This document shows positions 26,264 through 34,892 of a stretch of 64,000 bases of DNA, piece after piece. The stretch's first letter is position 1. Each line of letters begins with the position of its first letter. The translations under genes and the position numbers were made by a program. The notes beneath the pieces were generated by a model. It ran no database searches. It had not been told where the DNA came from and worked only from the letters and a program-made list of their open reading frames with translations. Location: positions 2,418,001-2,482,000 of the forward strand of contig NZ_CP011254.1 of NCBI RefSeq assembly GCF_001006005.1, in the 5' to 3' direction. The stretch is from Serratia fonticola (GTDB taxonomy: Bacteria > Pseudomonadota > Gammaproteobacteria > Enterobacterales > Enterobacteriaceae).

Positions 26264-27086
26264 GTTCGCTCCGGGTAAAATCGATGCTGCGATCCAGCAC
26301 CGGCAGATCCTGGCCGTAGGTGCTGGCATTAGGGCGGCAGGCCCACAGCGTGCGAGTGTAAGGATGGGTCGCTAGCGGCAGGTTGGCCGCGATCCCCTGA
26401 TCCACCAGTTTTCCCTGATACATCACCAACACCCGATCGCAACGCTCGGCCACCAGCGGCAGATCGTGGCTGATCAGCAACAGCCCCATGTTACGGCGCG
26501 TGGTTTGTTCGACGATCAGATCGAGGATCTGATTACGCAATCTGGCATCCAGCGCCGAGGTTGGCTCATCGGCAATCAGCAGTTGCGGATCGTTGACCAG
26601 CGCAATCGCCAACATGGCACGTTGCCCCATGCCGCCGGAAAGCTGGCCGGGGTAGCTGTGATACAGGCTCTCCGGTAAGCCGACGGCGGCCAGTGAGTTC
26701 AGCACCCGCTCATGGCGATCGGCCCGGGTTAGTGCGTTATGCAGCACCAGGGATTCTTCGATCTGCTTACCAATGCTGCGCACTGGATTCAATGCATAGC
26801 GCGGATCTTGTAGCACCATGGCGATTTTGGCGCCGCGTACCTCGTTCCATTGGCGTGGCTGAAGCTTCAGTAAATCGGTATCACGATAGTGCAGCTTATC
26901 GGCGGTGACGATGCCCGGCTTACGCACCAGCCCCATCAGGGCGCGGGCGGTCATGGATTTGCCAGAGCCGGATTCCCCCACCAGCGCCACTTTCTCCCGG
27001 CCAATGCTGAAAGAAAGGCTATCCACCACTTTGTGGCCGTTAAATTCGATACTCAGGTTCTGTGCTGCCAGCAGTGGTTCAGTCAT
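26250..27086 (-). CDS. ABC importer ATPase (OppD/DppD-like)
   Basis: A 278-residue ATP-binding subunit, the partner of the one encoded next. Motifs: Walker A GESGSGKSM, Q-loop MVLQDPRYALNP, signature LSGGMGQRAMLAIAL, Walker B LLIADEPTSALDA, and LLISHDLPLV. The signature has GMGQR rather than the usual GMRQR. The C-terminus lacks the four-cysteine iron-sulfur pattern of OppD/DppD and is short. It overlaps the upstream permease gene by 8 bases. Confidence 0.9.
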   Translation of the reverse strand: MTEPLLAAQNLSIEFNGHKVVDSLSFSIGREKVALVGESGSGKSMTARALMGLVRKPGIVTADKLHYRDTDLLKLQPRQWNEVRGAKIAMVLQDPRYALNPVRSIGKQIEESLVLHNALTRADRHERVLNSLAAVGLPESLYHSYPGQLSGGMGQRAMLAIALVNDPQLLIADEPTSALDARLRNQILDLIVEQTTRRNMGLLLISHDLPLVAERCDRVLVMYQGKLVDQGIAANLPLATHPYTRTLWACRPNASTYGQDLPVLDRSIDFTRSEHGAD

Positions 27087-27900
27087 GATGCGGATCCAGT
27101 AAGTCGCGCAGGCCGTCGCCCAGCAGGTTAAACGCCAGGCTGCTGATCAGGATCGCACAGCCAGGGATCGCGGCGATCCACCACTGATCGAAGATCACCT
27201 GCATACCGTCGGCCACCATCGATCCCCATTCCGCCATCGGCGGTCGGGCACCCAGCCCCAGGAATCCCAGACCGGCGGCGGCCAGAATAATCCCCGCCAG
27301 ATCCAATGCTAGCCGGACGACGGCAGAGGGCAGGCACATGGGCAGAATATGGCCCCATAGCAGGCGCGGCCCCTGAATGCCCATCATCTCGGCGGCGGCC
27401 AGGTAGTCGCTTTTACGCAGTAGTTGGATCTCGGCTCTGGCCTGGCGGGCATAGGCGGGCCAGGTGGTGAGCGCCAACGCCAGCGCGCCATTAACCAGCC
27501 CAGGGCCGAGCATCGCCACAAAGGCGAAGGCCAGGATCAGCCGTGGCATCGACATGACCACGTCGGTAAAGCGCATCAGCACGCGCTCCAGCCAGCCGCC
27601 GTAATAGCCGGATAGCACGCCAATCAGCAGGCCGAGCGGCAGGGTGATGGCCGTGACCAGCAGCACCAGCCCAAGGGTTGGCCGGGTGCCGTAAATCAGG
27701 CGGGAAAGGACGTCGCGGCCATAGCTGTCGGTGCCGAGCCAATGGCCAGCTCCCGGCGGTAATAGGCGGTTGGCAGCATTCTGCCAGTTGGGATCGACCG
27801 GTGCCAACCAAGGCGCAAACAGCGCTATCAGCACCAGTAACAGCAGGATGGTGGCTCCGCAGGTGGCGGAAGGCGAACGTTTAAGTAGCGTCATGGTCAT
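27079..27900 (-). CDS. ABC importer permease (DppC/NikC-like)
   Basis: A 273-residue inner-membrane permease with about six hydrophobic segments. The N-terminus has the family's periplasmic loop LLPPGAGHWLGTDSYGRDV, and the EAA-type cytoplasmic loop reads AAEMMGIQGPRLLWGHILP. Its start overlaps the preceding permease stop by 4 bases, so translation is probably coupled. It forms the membrane channel with the 27897 permease. Confidence 0.9.
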   Translation of the reverse strand: MTMTLLKRSPSATCGATILLLLVLIALFAPWLAPVDPNWQNAANRLLPPGAGHWLGTDSYGRDVLSRLIYGTRPTLGLVLLVTAITLPLGLLIGVLSGYYGGWLERVLMRFTDVVMSMPRLILAFAFVAMLGPGLVNGALALALTTWPAYARQARAEIQLLRKSDYLAAAEMMGIQGPRLLWGHILPMCLPSAVVRLALDLAGIILAAAGLGFLGLGARPPMAEWGSMVADGMQVIFDQWWIAAIPGCAILISSLAFNLLGDGLRDLLDPHHD

Positions 27901-28949
27901 TGGCGCGCCCTCGGATCGAGCAAGCGCACCAGCAAGTCAGTGAGATTGTTGATAATCACAAAGCACAGGCCGATCAACAGCGTGCCGCCCATGATGGCGG
28001 TGGTGTCCCCGGCAAACAGCGCGGTGGTCAGATAGCGGCCAATACCCGGCCAGGAGAACACGGTTTCGGTCAATACCGCCCCCTCCAGCATGCTGGTATA
28101 GGCAAGAGCGATCACCGTCAGCAGGGTGCCGCTGATATTGGGCAGCACGTGGCGGAACATGATGCGCATCTCGCTGGCCCCTTTGGCGCGTGCCAGGGTG
28201 ATGTACTCTTTATTTAGTTCGCTCAGGCAGGCGGAGCGGGTCAGGCGGGTAATGCTGGCCAACGAATAATAGGCCAGCAGGCAGACCGGCAGCACCAGAT
28301 GTGCCAACGCATTGCGCACGGCTCCTGCATCGCCGGAAAGCCAGGTATCAATCAGCGCGAAGCCGGTTTTGGCCTCCACGGTGTATTGGTAGATATCGTC
28401 TAACCGCCCCGGCCCGGCGCTCCACTGTAGCTTGGCGTAGAACAGCAACAGCATCAGCAGCCCCAGCCAGAAGATGGGTACCGAGTTACCGAGCAGGGTA
28501 ATAAAACGTACGCCGATATCCAGCTTGCTGCCGGCAAAACGCGCACACAAGACGCCTGCCAGCACGCCGAGCGGGGCACCAATCACCAACGACAGCGTGG
28601 CCAATTCCAACGTGGCCGGGAAGGCATGCAGCAAATCCAGCAACACTGGCTGGCCGGTGGCGCTGGCGGTGCCGAGATCGCCATGGGCCAGTCGCTCCAG
28701 ATAGTGCCAGAACTGCACCGACAAAGAGCGATCCAGGCCAAGCTGCTGTTTTACCTGCTCATAGGTGGCAGCGCTGGCGTGATCGCCGACGATCTGCAAC
28801 ACGCGATCTACTGGCGACAGCGCAGACAGTAAGAAGGTGATCAACAACAGGCCGAACAGGGTCAGCGCCAGCGTGAGCAGCCCCTGCGCCAATCCCCAAA
28901 GACGACGCCGGGAACTACTTCCCGGCGTGGATTTTATTGCTACCGACAT
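27897..28949 (-). CDS. ABC importer permease (DppB/NikB-like)
   Basis: A 350-residue permease. The EAA loop reads ITLARAKGASEMRIMFRHVLP, and TETVFSWPGIGRYLTTALF is the usual following segment. A basic N-terminus precedes the first membrane helix. Second gene of the operon, 11 bp after the binding-protein gene. Confidence 0.9.
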   Translation of the reverse strand: MSVAIKSTPGSSSRRRLWGLAQGLLTLALTLFGLLLITFLLSALSPVDRVLQIVGDHASAATYEQVKQQLGLDRSLSVQFWHYLERLAHGDLGTASATGQPVLLDLLHAFPATLELATLSLVIGAPLGVLAGVLCARFAGSKLDIGVRFITLLGNSVPIFWLGLLMLLLFYAKLQWSAGPGRLDDIYQYTVEAKTGFALIDTWLSGDAGAVRNALAHLVLPVCLLAYYSLASITRLTRSACLSELNKEYITLARAKGASEMRIMFRHVLPNISGTLLTVIALAYTSMLEGAVLTETVFSWPGIGRYLTTALFAGDTTAIMGGTLLIGLCFVIINNLTDLLVRLLDPRARQ

Positions 28950-28960
28950 GACAATCCTGA

Positions 28961-30529
28961 TTATTTGCTAACGCGATCGTAATAGACCATATCCGCATTC
29001 AGGCCCTGTTGATAGCCTTTGACGTTATCGCGCAGCACCACCTGCGTTTTGGCCTGATCGATAAACACATACGGCGAGCTACGCTGTAATTCCTGCTGCA
29101 TGGCGGTATAGAGCGCGGTGCGTTTGGCTGGATCGGCCTCAGCGACTGCTGCCAGCGTTTGTTTGCTCAACTCAGGGATCTGCCAACTGTTCAGTCCGGC
29201 TACCGTGCTGCTTTTGCCATCGTTATAGGCGAAGGCGCTGGCATTGGAGTGCGCATCGAAGTAATCCGGGATCCACAAGCGGATCGCTGCCTGATGCTGC
29301 TTGGCGCGTACGCGGGCATAGACCTGGCTACCGGCGGCAGGCAACAGATCGAGCTTCACGCCACCTTGGGCAAAGCTGGCCTGGAGCGACTGGGCGATGG
29401 TGATAAACGGCGGTTTGTTTTCCACGTCCAGCGTCAGGCTGGCGTTGGTGATCCCGGCTTTTTCCAGGATCGCCTTGGCTTTGGCCGGATCGAAGCTGAA
29501 CGGGTTATCTTCCAGCGCCCCCGGTAGGCCGACCGGCAGGAAGCTTTGATGGACGAAGTATTGCCCTTTCAGCAGATCTTTGGTGATGCCCTGATAATCC
29601 ACCAGATAGCGGGCCGCTTCCCAGAAGGCCGGGTTCTTCAGCAGCGGGTTGGCGGTATTACCGGTGTTGAACACCAGATAGTTTTGCTCGGCGGAAGGGA
29701 TTTCCAGCACCTTCACACCTGCCTGGCTTTTTAGCGCGGCGGTTTGATCCGGGCCGAGTTCACGCGCCACGTCGGCATCCCCTTGCTGGATCAGCAGGCG
29801 GCGCGCGCTTGGGTCTGGCACGTTTTTGATAATGATGTTGCTCAGCAGTGGTTTATCGCCCGGTGAGGTTGGGTTGGCATCCAGCACGATCGCCTGGTGC
29901 GGCTGGTAAACCCGCATCTTGAACGGGCCGCTGCCCGCAGAGTGCATCTTCAACCAGGCGTTGCCGAAATCGTCACCCTTCACGTTAGGCTGCACGGCTT
30001 TGCTGTCGACGATTGAGGCGATCGGCGTCGAGAGGATATTCAGGGCAACCGCTGGGCTGACGTCTGCCGTCCAGCTTAGTTGCACGGTATGGTCGTCGAT
30101 CTTTTTCAGCTGCTGTTCGATATTGTCCGGCTGCCAGCCGAGAACGTTGAGGATAAACGCCGGTGACTTGTTCATCTTCACCGCGCGGGTGTAAGAGAAA
30201 ATCACGTCGTCGGCGGTCAGAGGGTTACCGGAGGAAAACGTTGCCTGTGGGCGCAGTTTGATCGTCAGGGTCTTGGCGGCGGCATCATCTTGCCAGCTTT
30301 CCGCCAGCACCGGGATCACCTTGGCTGGATTATCACGATCGGCCTGCACCAGGCGTTGATAGAGGCTGGGTACGGTCTGGATGCTGGAAAGCTCATTGGC
30401 CTCCGCCGGATCCAGGCTGACAATATCATCCAGTGACTGCACCACCACCAGCGTATTCGGCGGCGTGGCGGCCAGTGCAGTGGTGGAGAGGGCGGCAAGA
30501 ATAAACAGCGGCAAGACTTTGGCTTTCAT
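28961..30529 (-). CDS. extracellular solute-binding protein family 5
   Basis: A 522-residue periplasmic binding protein with a Sec signal (KVLPLFILAALSTTALA, cleaved after ALA). It has the family 5 pattern: SLDPAEANELSS near the N-terminus, WQDDAAAKTLTIKLRPQATFSSGNPLTADDV in pieces, and PFSFDPAKAKAIL. Substrate is probably a peptide or glycoside-like molecule; it cannot be read from sequence. First gene of the operon; AAGGGA lies before the ATG. Only 37 bp separate its start from the edge of an insertion element, so the native promoter has been removed or displaced. Confidence 0.88.
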   Translation of the reverse strand: MKAKVLPLFILAALSTTALAATPPNTLVVVQSLDDIVSLDPAEANELSSIQTVPSLYQRLVQADRDNPAKVIPVLAESWQDDAAAKTLTIKLRPQATFSSGNPLTADDVIFSYTRAVKMNKSPAFILNVLGWQPDNIEQQLKKIDDHTVQLSWTADVSPAVALNILSTPIASIVDSKAVQPNVKGDDFGNAWLKMHSAGSGPFKMRVYQPHQAIVLDANPTSPGDKPLLSNIIIKNVPDPSARRLLIQQGDADVARELGPDQTAALKSQAGVKVLEIPSAEQNYLVFNTGNTANPLLKNPAFWEAARYLVDYQGITKDLLKGQYFVHQSFLPVGLPGALEDNPFSFDPAKAKAILEKAGITNASLTLDVENKPPFITIAQSLQASFAQGGVKLDLLPAAGSQVYARVRAKQHQAAIRLWIPDYFDAHSNASAFAYNDGKSSTVAGLNSWQIPELSKQTLAAVAEADPAKRTALYTAMQQELQRSSPYVFIDQAKTQVVLRDNVKGYQQGLNADMVYYDRVSK

Positions 30530-30566
30530 AGACGTTTTCCCTTAAATGTGCCGGTAAACCAGAAAT

Positions 30567-32025
30567 GGGGATGCGGATGTTTTCCTGGACTGATTTACTG
30601 TGTGATCCCAAGTTGTCGCCGATACACTTCCGGGCTGACTGCGCCCAGCGACAGTTTAATACGTCGTTCGTTATACCACCGGATGTAAGCATCCACACGC
30701 TGCATGAAGTTTTCCAGCGTCACGTTTGACCACTCACGACCGTAATACATTTCAGTTTTCAGCCGACCGAAGAACCCTTCGCACGCCGCATTATCCGGTG
30801 AACACCCCTTGCGGGACATCGAGCGGATAAGACCTGCCGTATTCACCCGCGCCAGCCATCCCGGCCAGCGGTAATGCCCGCCTCTGTCACTGTAGATGAC
30901 CGGACGATCGCCTGCGTTTAACGTGCCGATCGCGCCTTCCAGCATCGTATTGGCCAGCTCTGCATCTGGGCGTGTACTGAGCGACCAGCTCACCACTTTG
31001 CCATCGAAGCAGTCCACCACTGGCGACGGGAACGACTGACAACAAGCTGCTCTTCCGCCATCAGCCTGCGCACCACCTTTTCAGAGAGCCGCAGACCTTC
31101 CTGCCTGAGCATCGCATGCAGGCGACGATAGCCATAACAACGGTAATTGCCGTTAAAGATCTCTGCCATTGTGCCGCGAACGGTCACGTATTTATCTCCC
31201 GCACGCAGAGCCACCCGGTGATAAAAATAACTGCTACGTGCAAGCGCCAAGACACTCAGCAGTTCTGCCAGAGGATGCGTTTCTCTCAGGGCATCAACGA
31301 TCTTTGTTTTTTCCCTGTTTGTCAGAGTGCTGACGCTGATGCCCGGGTCTTTTTTTATGATTTCCTTCGCTTTTTTCAGGATATCCAGCTCCATCTGCTG
31401 ACGCTGTATTTCCTGATTAAGTCGGGCAATTTCTTCCCGCAGCGCATCGCGCTCCTCCTCAGGGGAAGGTGCCTTGTGTTTGCGCATGGCCTGGTAAGCC
31501 CCGTTGCCTATGATTTCATCTTTCCATTTATACAATACCGTGCGACTGACACCAATATTTCTGGCGATTTCACCGGCAGATACACGTCGTGTACAGAGCG
31601 CCATAACTGCCTGACGTTTCAGCTTTGGTTCAAAGGGCGCATTCTGATTGATTGTACTGGTGAAGGTAAGCCGTCTGTCGGGGTGAAGTTCATTAACCCA
31701 GCGAGCCAGTACATCACAGCAGGGATAACCGAGAGTCCTGGTGGTAAATGCCAGGCAGCAACCATGGTTAAGATAATGTTCAACAGCAGCCTGCTTTTGC
31801 ACATCAGAGTAACGTGGCTTACGGCGTATGGTTTCTGTAACACCGCCACTCGCTTCCCATAAACGGATCCAGCGTCGCAGATTTCTTTTAGAGGGGTACC
31901 CCAGATCACGAACCACGGGAGCCAGTTTTCTGCCGTATTTAAAGTAAAGCTCAATTGCGCGGATCCGTTCTGCTTCGGTAAACATTGTTTCTCTCCTGGG
32001 AGTCCAGGAAATCGTCCGCATCCCC
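30567..32025 (-). mobile_element. IS3-family element, internally deleted
   Basis: Ends are inverted repeats: GGGGATGCGGATGTTTTCC at the left and, read on the minus strand, GGGGATGCGGACGATTTCC at the right, with 23 of the first 25 bases matching. The element is about 1459 bp and carries one broken transposase gene. No direct target duplication could be seen beside the ends. It abuts the ISNCY-type element on the right and the ABC operon on the left. Confidence 0.85.
30595..31985 (-). pseudogene. IS3-family transposase, deleted and frameshifted
   Basis: The first part (from the ATG at 31985, MFTEAERIRAIELYFKYG) carries two helix-turn-helix regions, a leucine-zipper-like helix (EEIARLNQEIQRQQMELDIL) and the HTH_21 segment GNYRCYGYRRLHAMLRQEG. 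It runs out of frame near 31010. The second part resumes at MVDCFDGKVVSWSLS and has the second and third catalytic residues of the DDE domain (VIYSDRGGHYR and NAACEGFFGRLK). Compared with intact family members, about 50 codons around the junction are missing, including the first catalytic Asp. The gene should not make an active transposase. Confidence 0.85.
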
Positions 32026-32038
32026 TTTTAACCATTTA

Positions 32039-33520
32039 GAAATGTCCCTTTTTCAGGCATAAAGGCTCTAATCTTTTGTGACTTCAGGGATCCCAAAAAT
32101 GTTGGGACTATGTCTGATAAGGAGTTAGTTCGCGCCCAGATTATCCAGTCTGTTTGTGAAAAACGGTTACGTCGCCGTGATGCTGCAAGCCAGCTGGATC
32201 TCAGCGAACGTCAGGTTCAGCGCCTGATGGATAAGTTCCGCTTGTCAGGAACTCCAGGGCTCGCCAGCTTAAAGCGTGGCAAGCCGGGAAACCACAATCT
32301 TCCGGAGCAACTAAGAATGAAAATTCTGGCTCTGCTACGTGAAAAATACAGCGACTTCGGACCCACATTAGCCACAGAAAAGCTCAGCGAGCGCCACCAA
32401 ATATCGATCTCTGTAGAAACCGTACGCCACTGGATGATTGCTGATGGCCTTTGGGTTCCACATGTCCGGCGTAAAGCACGCGTTTATCAGCCCCGGTATC
32501 GCCGCGACTGTCTTGGCGAGCTCATTCAAATCGACGGCTCTCACCATGACTGGTTTGAAGGTCGTGCATCAAAATGCTGCCTGTTGGTTTACATTGATGA
32601 CGCTACCGGTCGGCTGATGCACCTGCGGTTCTGTGAAACAGAATCGGCTTTCGATTACATGCTGGCGACGCGGGAATATATTGATAAACATGGTAAACCT
32701 GTGGCGTTCTACAGTGATAAGCATGCCGTATTTCGCGTCAGCCAGGCTGAAACTCGTCGCACCGGCACCACGCAGTTTGGACGCGTTCTGCCTGACCTGA
32801 ACATCGAGCTTATCTGTGCCAATAGTTCGCAGGCCAAAGGCCGCGTCGAGCGTGCCAACCTGACGCTCCAGGACCGATTAATCAAAGAGATGCGACTCGA
32901 GAACATCAGCAGTAGCGAAGAAGCCAATGTTTGGCTGGACAGCTTCATCCTAGACTTCAACCGCCGCTTTGCTAAGGCCCCAAAAAACCCAAAAAATCTC
33001 CATCGGCCGGTCAACGAACAGCCGGCAGCGCTGGATGATATCTTTGCCTGGCAGGAGCTCAGAACAATCTCGAAACCCCAGACATTCCAATACGATAAGA
33101 TGTTATATCTGGTTGAACCCACAGAGGAAAACACACGGATTGCTGGCGAGAAAATCATGGTTTATGACTACCCCGACGGCACGTTGGCGTTCAAATCTGG
33201 CCACAGAACGCTGGCCTATCAGGTCTTTGACAAGTTGGCCATCGTTGACCAGGGCGCTATCGTGGACAACAAGCGCCTCGGCGCCGTACTGAAGCTGGCG
33301 CAGGTCCAGCAAGGTGAACGGGACCGGGAGGGCCAAAGGGAGCGCAGCAAAGATGCCAAAACGCCGGGCTCAGGCCAGAATCCAGGAACAACTCAGGGTC
33401 ATCAATCCGGTCTTGGCCAACCCCGAAGAGTTCAGAGCCAGTCTCAAACGCTAAAGCCCTTTTCTCTTTTTAACATTCACCAACGTGACATTTTAAAATT
33501 GGAAACCAGGGTGACATTTC
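32039..33520 (+). mobile_element. ISNCY-type insertion element
   Basis: A block of about 1.48 kb around one transposase gene. The left edge reads GAAATGTCCC and the right edge, on the minus strand, GAAATGTCACCC; a further TGACATTTTA copy lies at 33486. These are the likely terminal repeats, but exact ends and target duplication could not be fixed. It sits directly beside the IS3 remnant, so two insertions or a composite remain possible. Confidence 0.65.
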
Positions 33521-33534
33521 AACTTTTGGTATAA
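32110..33534 (+). CDS. ISNCY-family transposase with frameshifted C-terminus
   Basis: A 474-residue integrase-fold transposase. The N-terminal HTH (RRDAASQLDLSERQVQRL) is followed by the DDE core: LIQIDGSHHDWF, FYSDKHAVFR and AKGRVERANLTLQDRL. After about residue 405 the protein becomes low-complexity (GERDREGQRERSKDAKTPG), unlike relatives. In the next frame the DNA reads KMPKRRAQARIQEQLR to FRASLKR and stops at 33452-33454, the family's normal end. A frameshift near 33330 therefore replaces the native C-terminus. The catalytic core is intact, so activity is uncertain. Confidence 0.8.
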   Translation: MSDKELVRAQIIQSVCEKRLRRRDAASQLDLSERQVQRLMDKFRLSGTPGLASLKRGKPGNHNLPEQLRMKILALLREKYSDFGPTLATEKLSERHQISISVETVRHWMIADGLWVPHVRRKARVYQPRYRRDCLGELIQIDGSHHDWFEGRASKCCLLVYIDDATGRLMHLRFCETESAFDYMLATREYIDKHGKPVAFYSDKHAVFRVSQAETRRTGTTQFGRVLPDLNIELICANSSQAKGRVERANLTLQDRLIKEMRLENISSSEEANVWLDSFILDFNRRFAKAPKNPKNLHRPVNEQPAALDDIFAWQELRTISKPQTFQYDKMLYLVEPTEENTRIAGEKIMVYDYPDGTLAFKSGHRTLAYQVFDKLAIVDQGAIVDNKRLGAVLKLAQVQQGERDREGQRERSKDAKTPGSGQNPGTTQGHQSGLGQPRRVQSQSQTLKPFSLFNIHQRDILKLETRVTFQLLV

Positions 33535-33540
33535 ATTCTA

Positions 33541-34017
33541 ACATTTTCAATGAGTTACAAAAACCTAAGCGCGAAAACCCACCACACCACTGAAGCGATA
33601 CGTGGGTCTTGCCGACCCAAAGAACACCCTATGTGCGGACGCGTCGCCCTATTTCCCGTCCCTGCATACGGAACGAATCCGTAGCCGCCAGGAAACCACA
33701 GGCGGCAGCTGGCGCAAGGCCCCCCGACTTGATCAGGTGTCATTGGTGACGCTATGGGTGATTTTCCTGTTAGTTCTTCTTACCCCTGCCGAACCCACTT
33801 ACCCATCGTGGAGATGCCGACAGTCATTCCGGCAGGAGCAGCGGCCACGGTGTATGGTTGATTGGCTACTATCTGCGCTGAGCCGCTGTGAACTCAGGGA
33901 TGCAACGGCGTCGGTTACGGCCGGTCATACCGTCCCCTAAGCATTGGCTTCGAGATGATATTACCACCTCTAGCCGCGTGGCCTTAGTCACTATGCCACT
34001 ACAACCATGGTAATGTA
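33541..34017 (-). ncRNA. hairpin-rich non-coding tract after the adhesin gene (candidate structured RNA)
   Basis: About 480 bp between the ISNCY element and the adhesin-like stop hold no convincing gene but several perfect short stems: TGGGTC/GACCCA (33603-33619), TACGGA/TCCGTA (33667-33683), GCCGCC/GGCGGC (33684-33706, directly abutting the previous one), TGCCG/CGGCA (33815-33834) and CTGAG/CTCAG (33877-33896). The density and adjacency suggest a folded RNA. On the minus strand it would be read through from the fimbrial operon, downstream of the reverse transcriptase and adhesin genes. It does not match a group II intron domain V or tRNA by eye. Small open frames here look random. Role is unknown. 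Confidence 0.4.
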
Positions 34018-34851
34018 TTATAGGTATTCGATAATCAAGGCAGTACTCCCGGAGAATTCACCTGCGGTATCGGTACGTTCGACGTTCGCACTCACAATAA
34101 ACCCAGCGCTTCCATCGACACGTATATCAGCACCACGCCACGCGGGTCGTCCATTTATTGACAATTCAGCGATCGGAGCTCCCTCGGAGGCCCCCAGGTT
34201 CAGGCGGCTACCGGGTATCGCGGGTGTACGGAGCCGTACGTCTACTACACGGTTGCAGGCAACCGACCCATGGGCCAATCCACGGCCCGTGCCACCCAGT
34301 TCGACCGTCATGGTTATATCGAGAGACGCCGGGCCGATCAGACATGCCGTGCCTTCAGGTCGCACCCCACAGGTAAAGGATCCGATAGCATAGGACCCGA
34401 GGGCGGCATCACGGGTGGCAGACAGAACCCACCCACCGCAGAGCGCCCCTAGGGACGAAGTACGTATCCAGGAGGCCGGCCCGTACACATGGTTGGATGG
34501 TATATTCCGGAGAGCTTCTACGAGAGGCCTGCCGGGAACCACCGTAAAATTACACAGGCCAACGCCCCCGGTGGCCGATGTACAGTTCATACCGTTCCCC
34601 TCGCCCCTTTCGTACTGGATGTACGACATATAGTGCATGCCCGGTGGTACCATCACGTTGTCCGGTGCCCAGTAACTAGAAAAGTATATGGTGCCTTGCA
34701 GTTTGAACCCCTCCCCGTCGGGCAGACCTGTGACGCTACCCATGTCGGCATAGCCATACCCAATCGAGACGGGGGGCTCCCCACCGCGGGCATGGTGGCA
34801 GCTGAGAAGAGCCACACAGATCAGAGCGTGGATGGTTGGACGGTGCAGCAT
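34018..34851 (-). CDS. fimbrial tip-adhesin-like exported protein with atypical codon usage
   Basis: A 277-residue exported protein with a signal peptide (IHALICVALLSCHHARG). The C-terminal half looks like a pilin domain, ending GEFSGSTALIIEYL with the usual penultimate aromatic. The N-terminal half (YGYADMGSVTG..., rich in Tyr, Gly and Cys) would be the receptor-binding domain. Length, order and design fit MrpH-type two-domain adhesins that close MR/P-like operons, but sequence similarity to a named adhesin was not recognised. Codon use is odd: 7 of 17 Ile codons are ATA, and GTA, CTA, AGG and GGG are common, unlike the pilin genes upstream. It lies 41 bp after the reverse transcriptase gene on the same strand. 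Confidence 0.7.
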   Translation of the reverse strand: MLHRPTIHALICVALLSCHHARGGEPPVSIGYGYADMGSVTGLPDGEGFKLQGTIYFSSYWAPDNVMVPPGMHYMSYIQYERGEGNGMNCTSATGGVGLCNFTVVPGRPLVEALRNIPSNHVYGPASWIRTSSLGALCGGWVLSATRDAALGSYAIGSFTCGVRPEGTACLIGPASLDITMTVELGGTGRGLAHGSVACNRVVDVRLRTPAIPGSRLNLGASEGAPIAELSINGRPAWRGADIRVDGSAGFIVSANVERTDTAGEFSGSTALIIEYL

Positions 34852-34892
34852 GACTGAGCCCTATTCCATTGTTGATTAAGTCAGGCAATCAC

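Noticed and set aside
33602..33940. 112-codon plus-strand open frame in the tract after the adhesin gene
   Set aside because: No ribosome site, no recognisable domain, and it runs through several strong hairpins.
33960..34017. tRNA-like segment near the adhesin stop
   Set aside because: No acceptor stem, anticodon arm or T-loop consensus could be completed.
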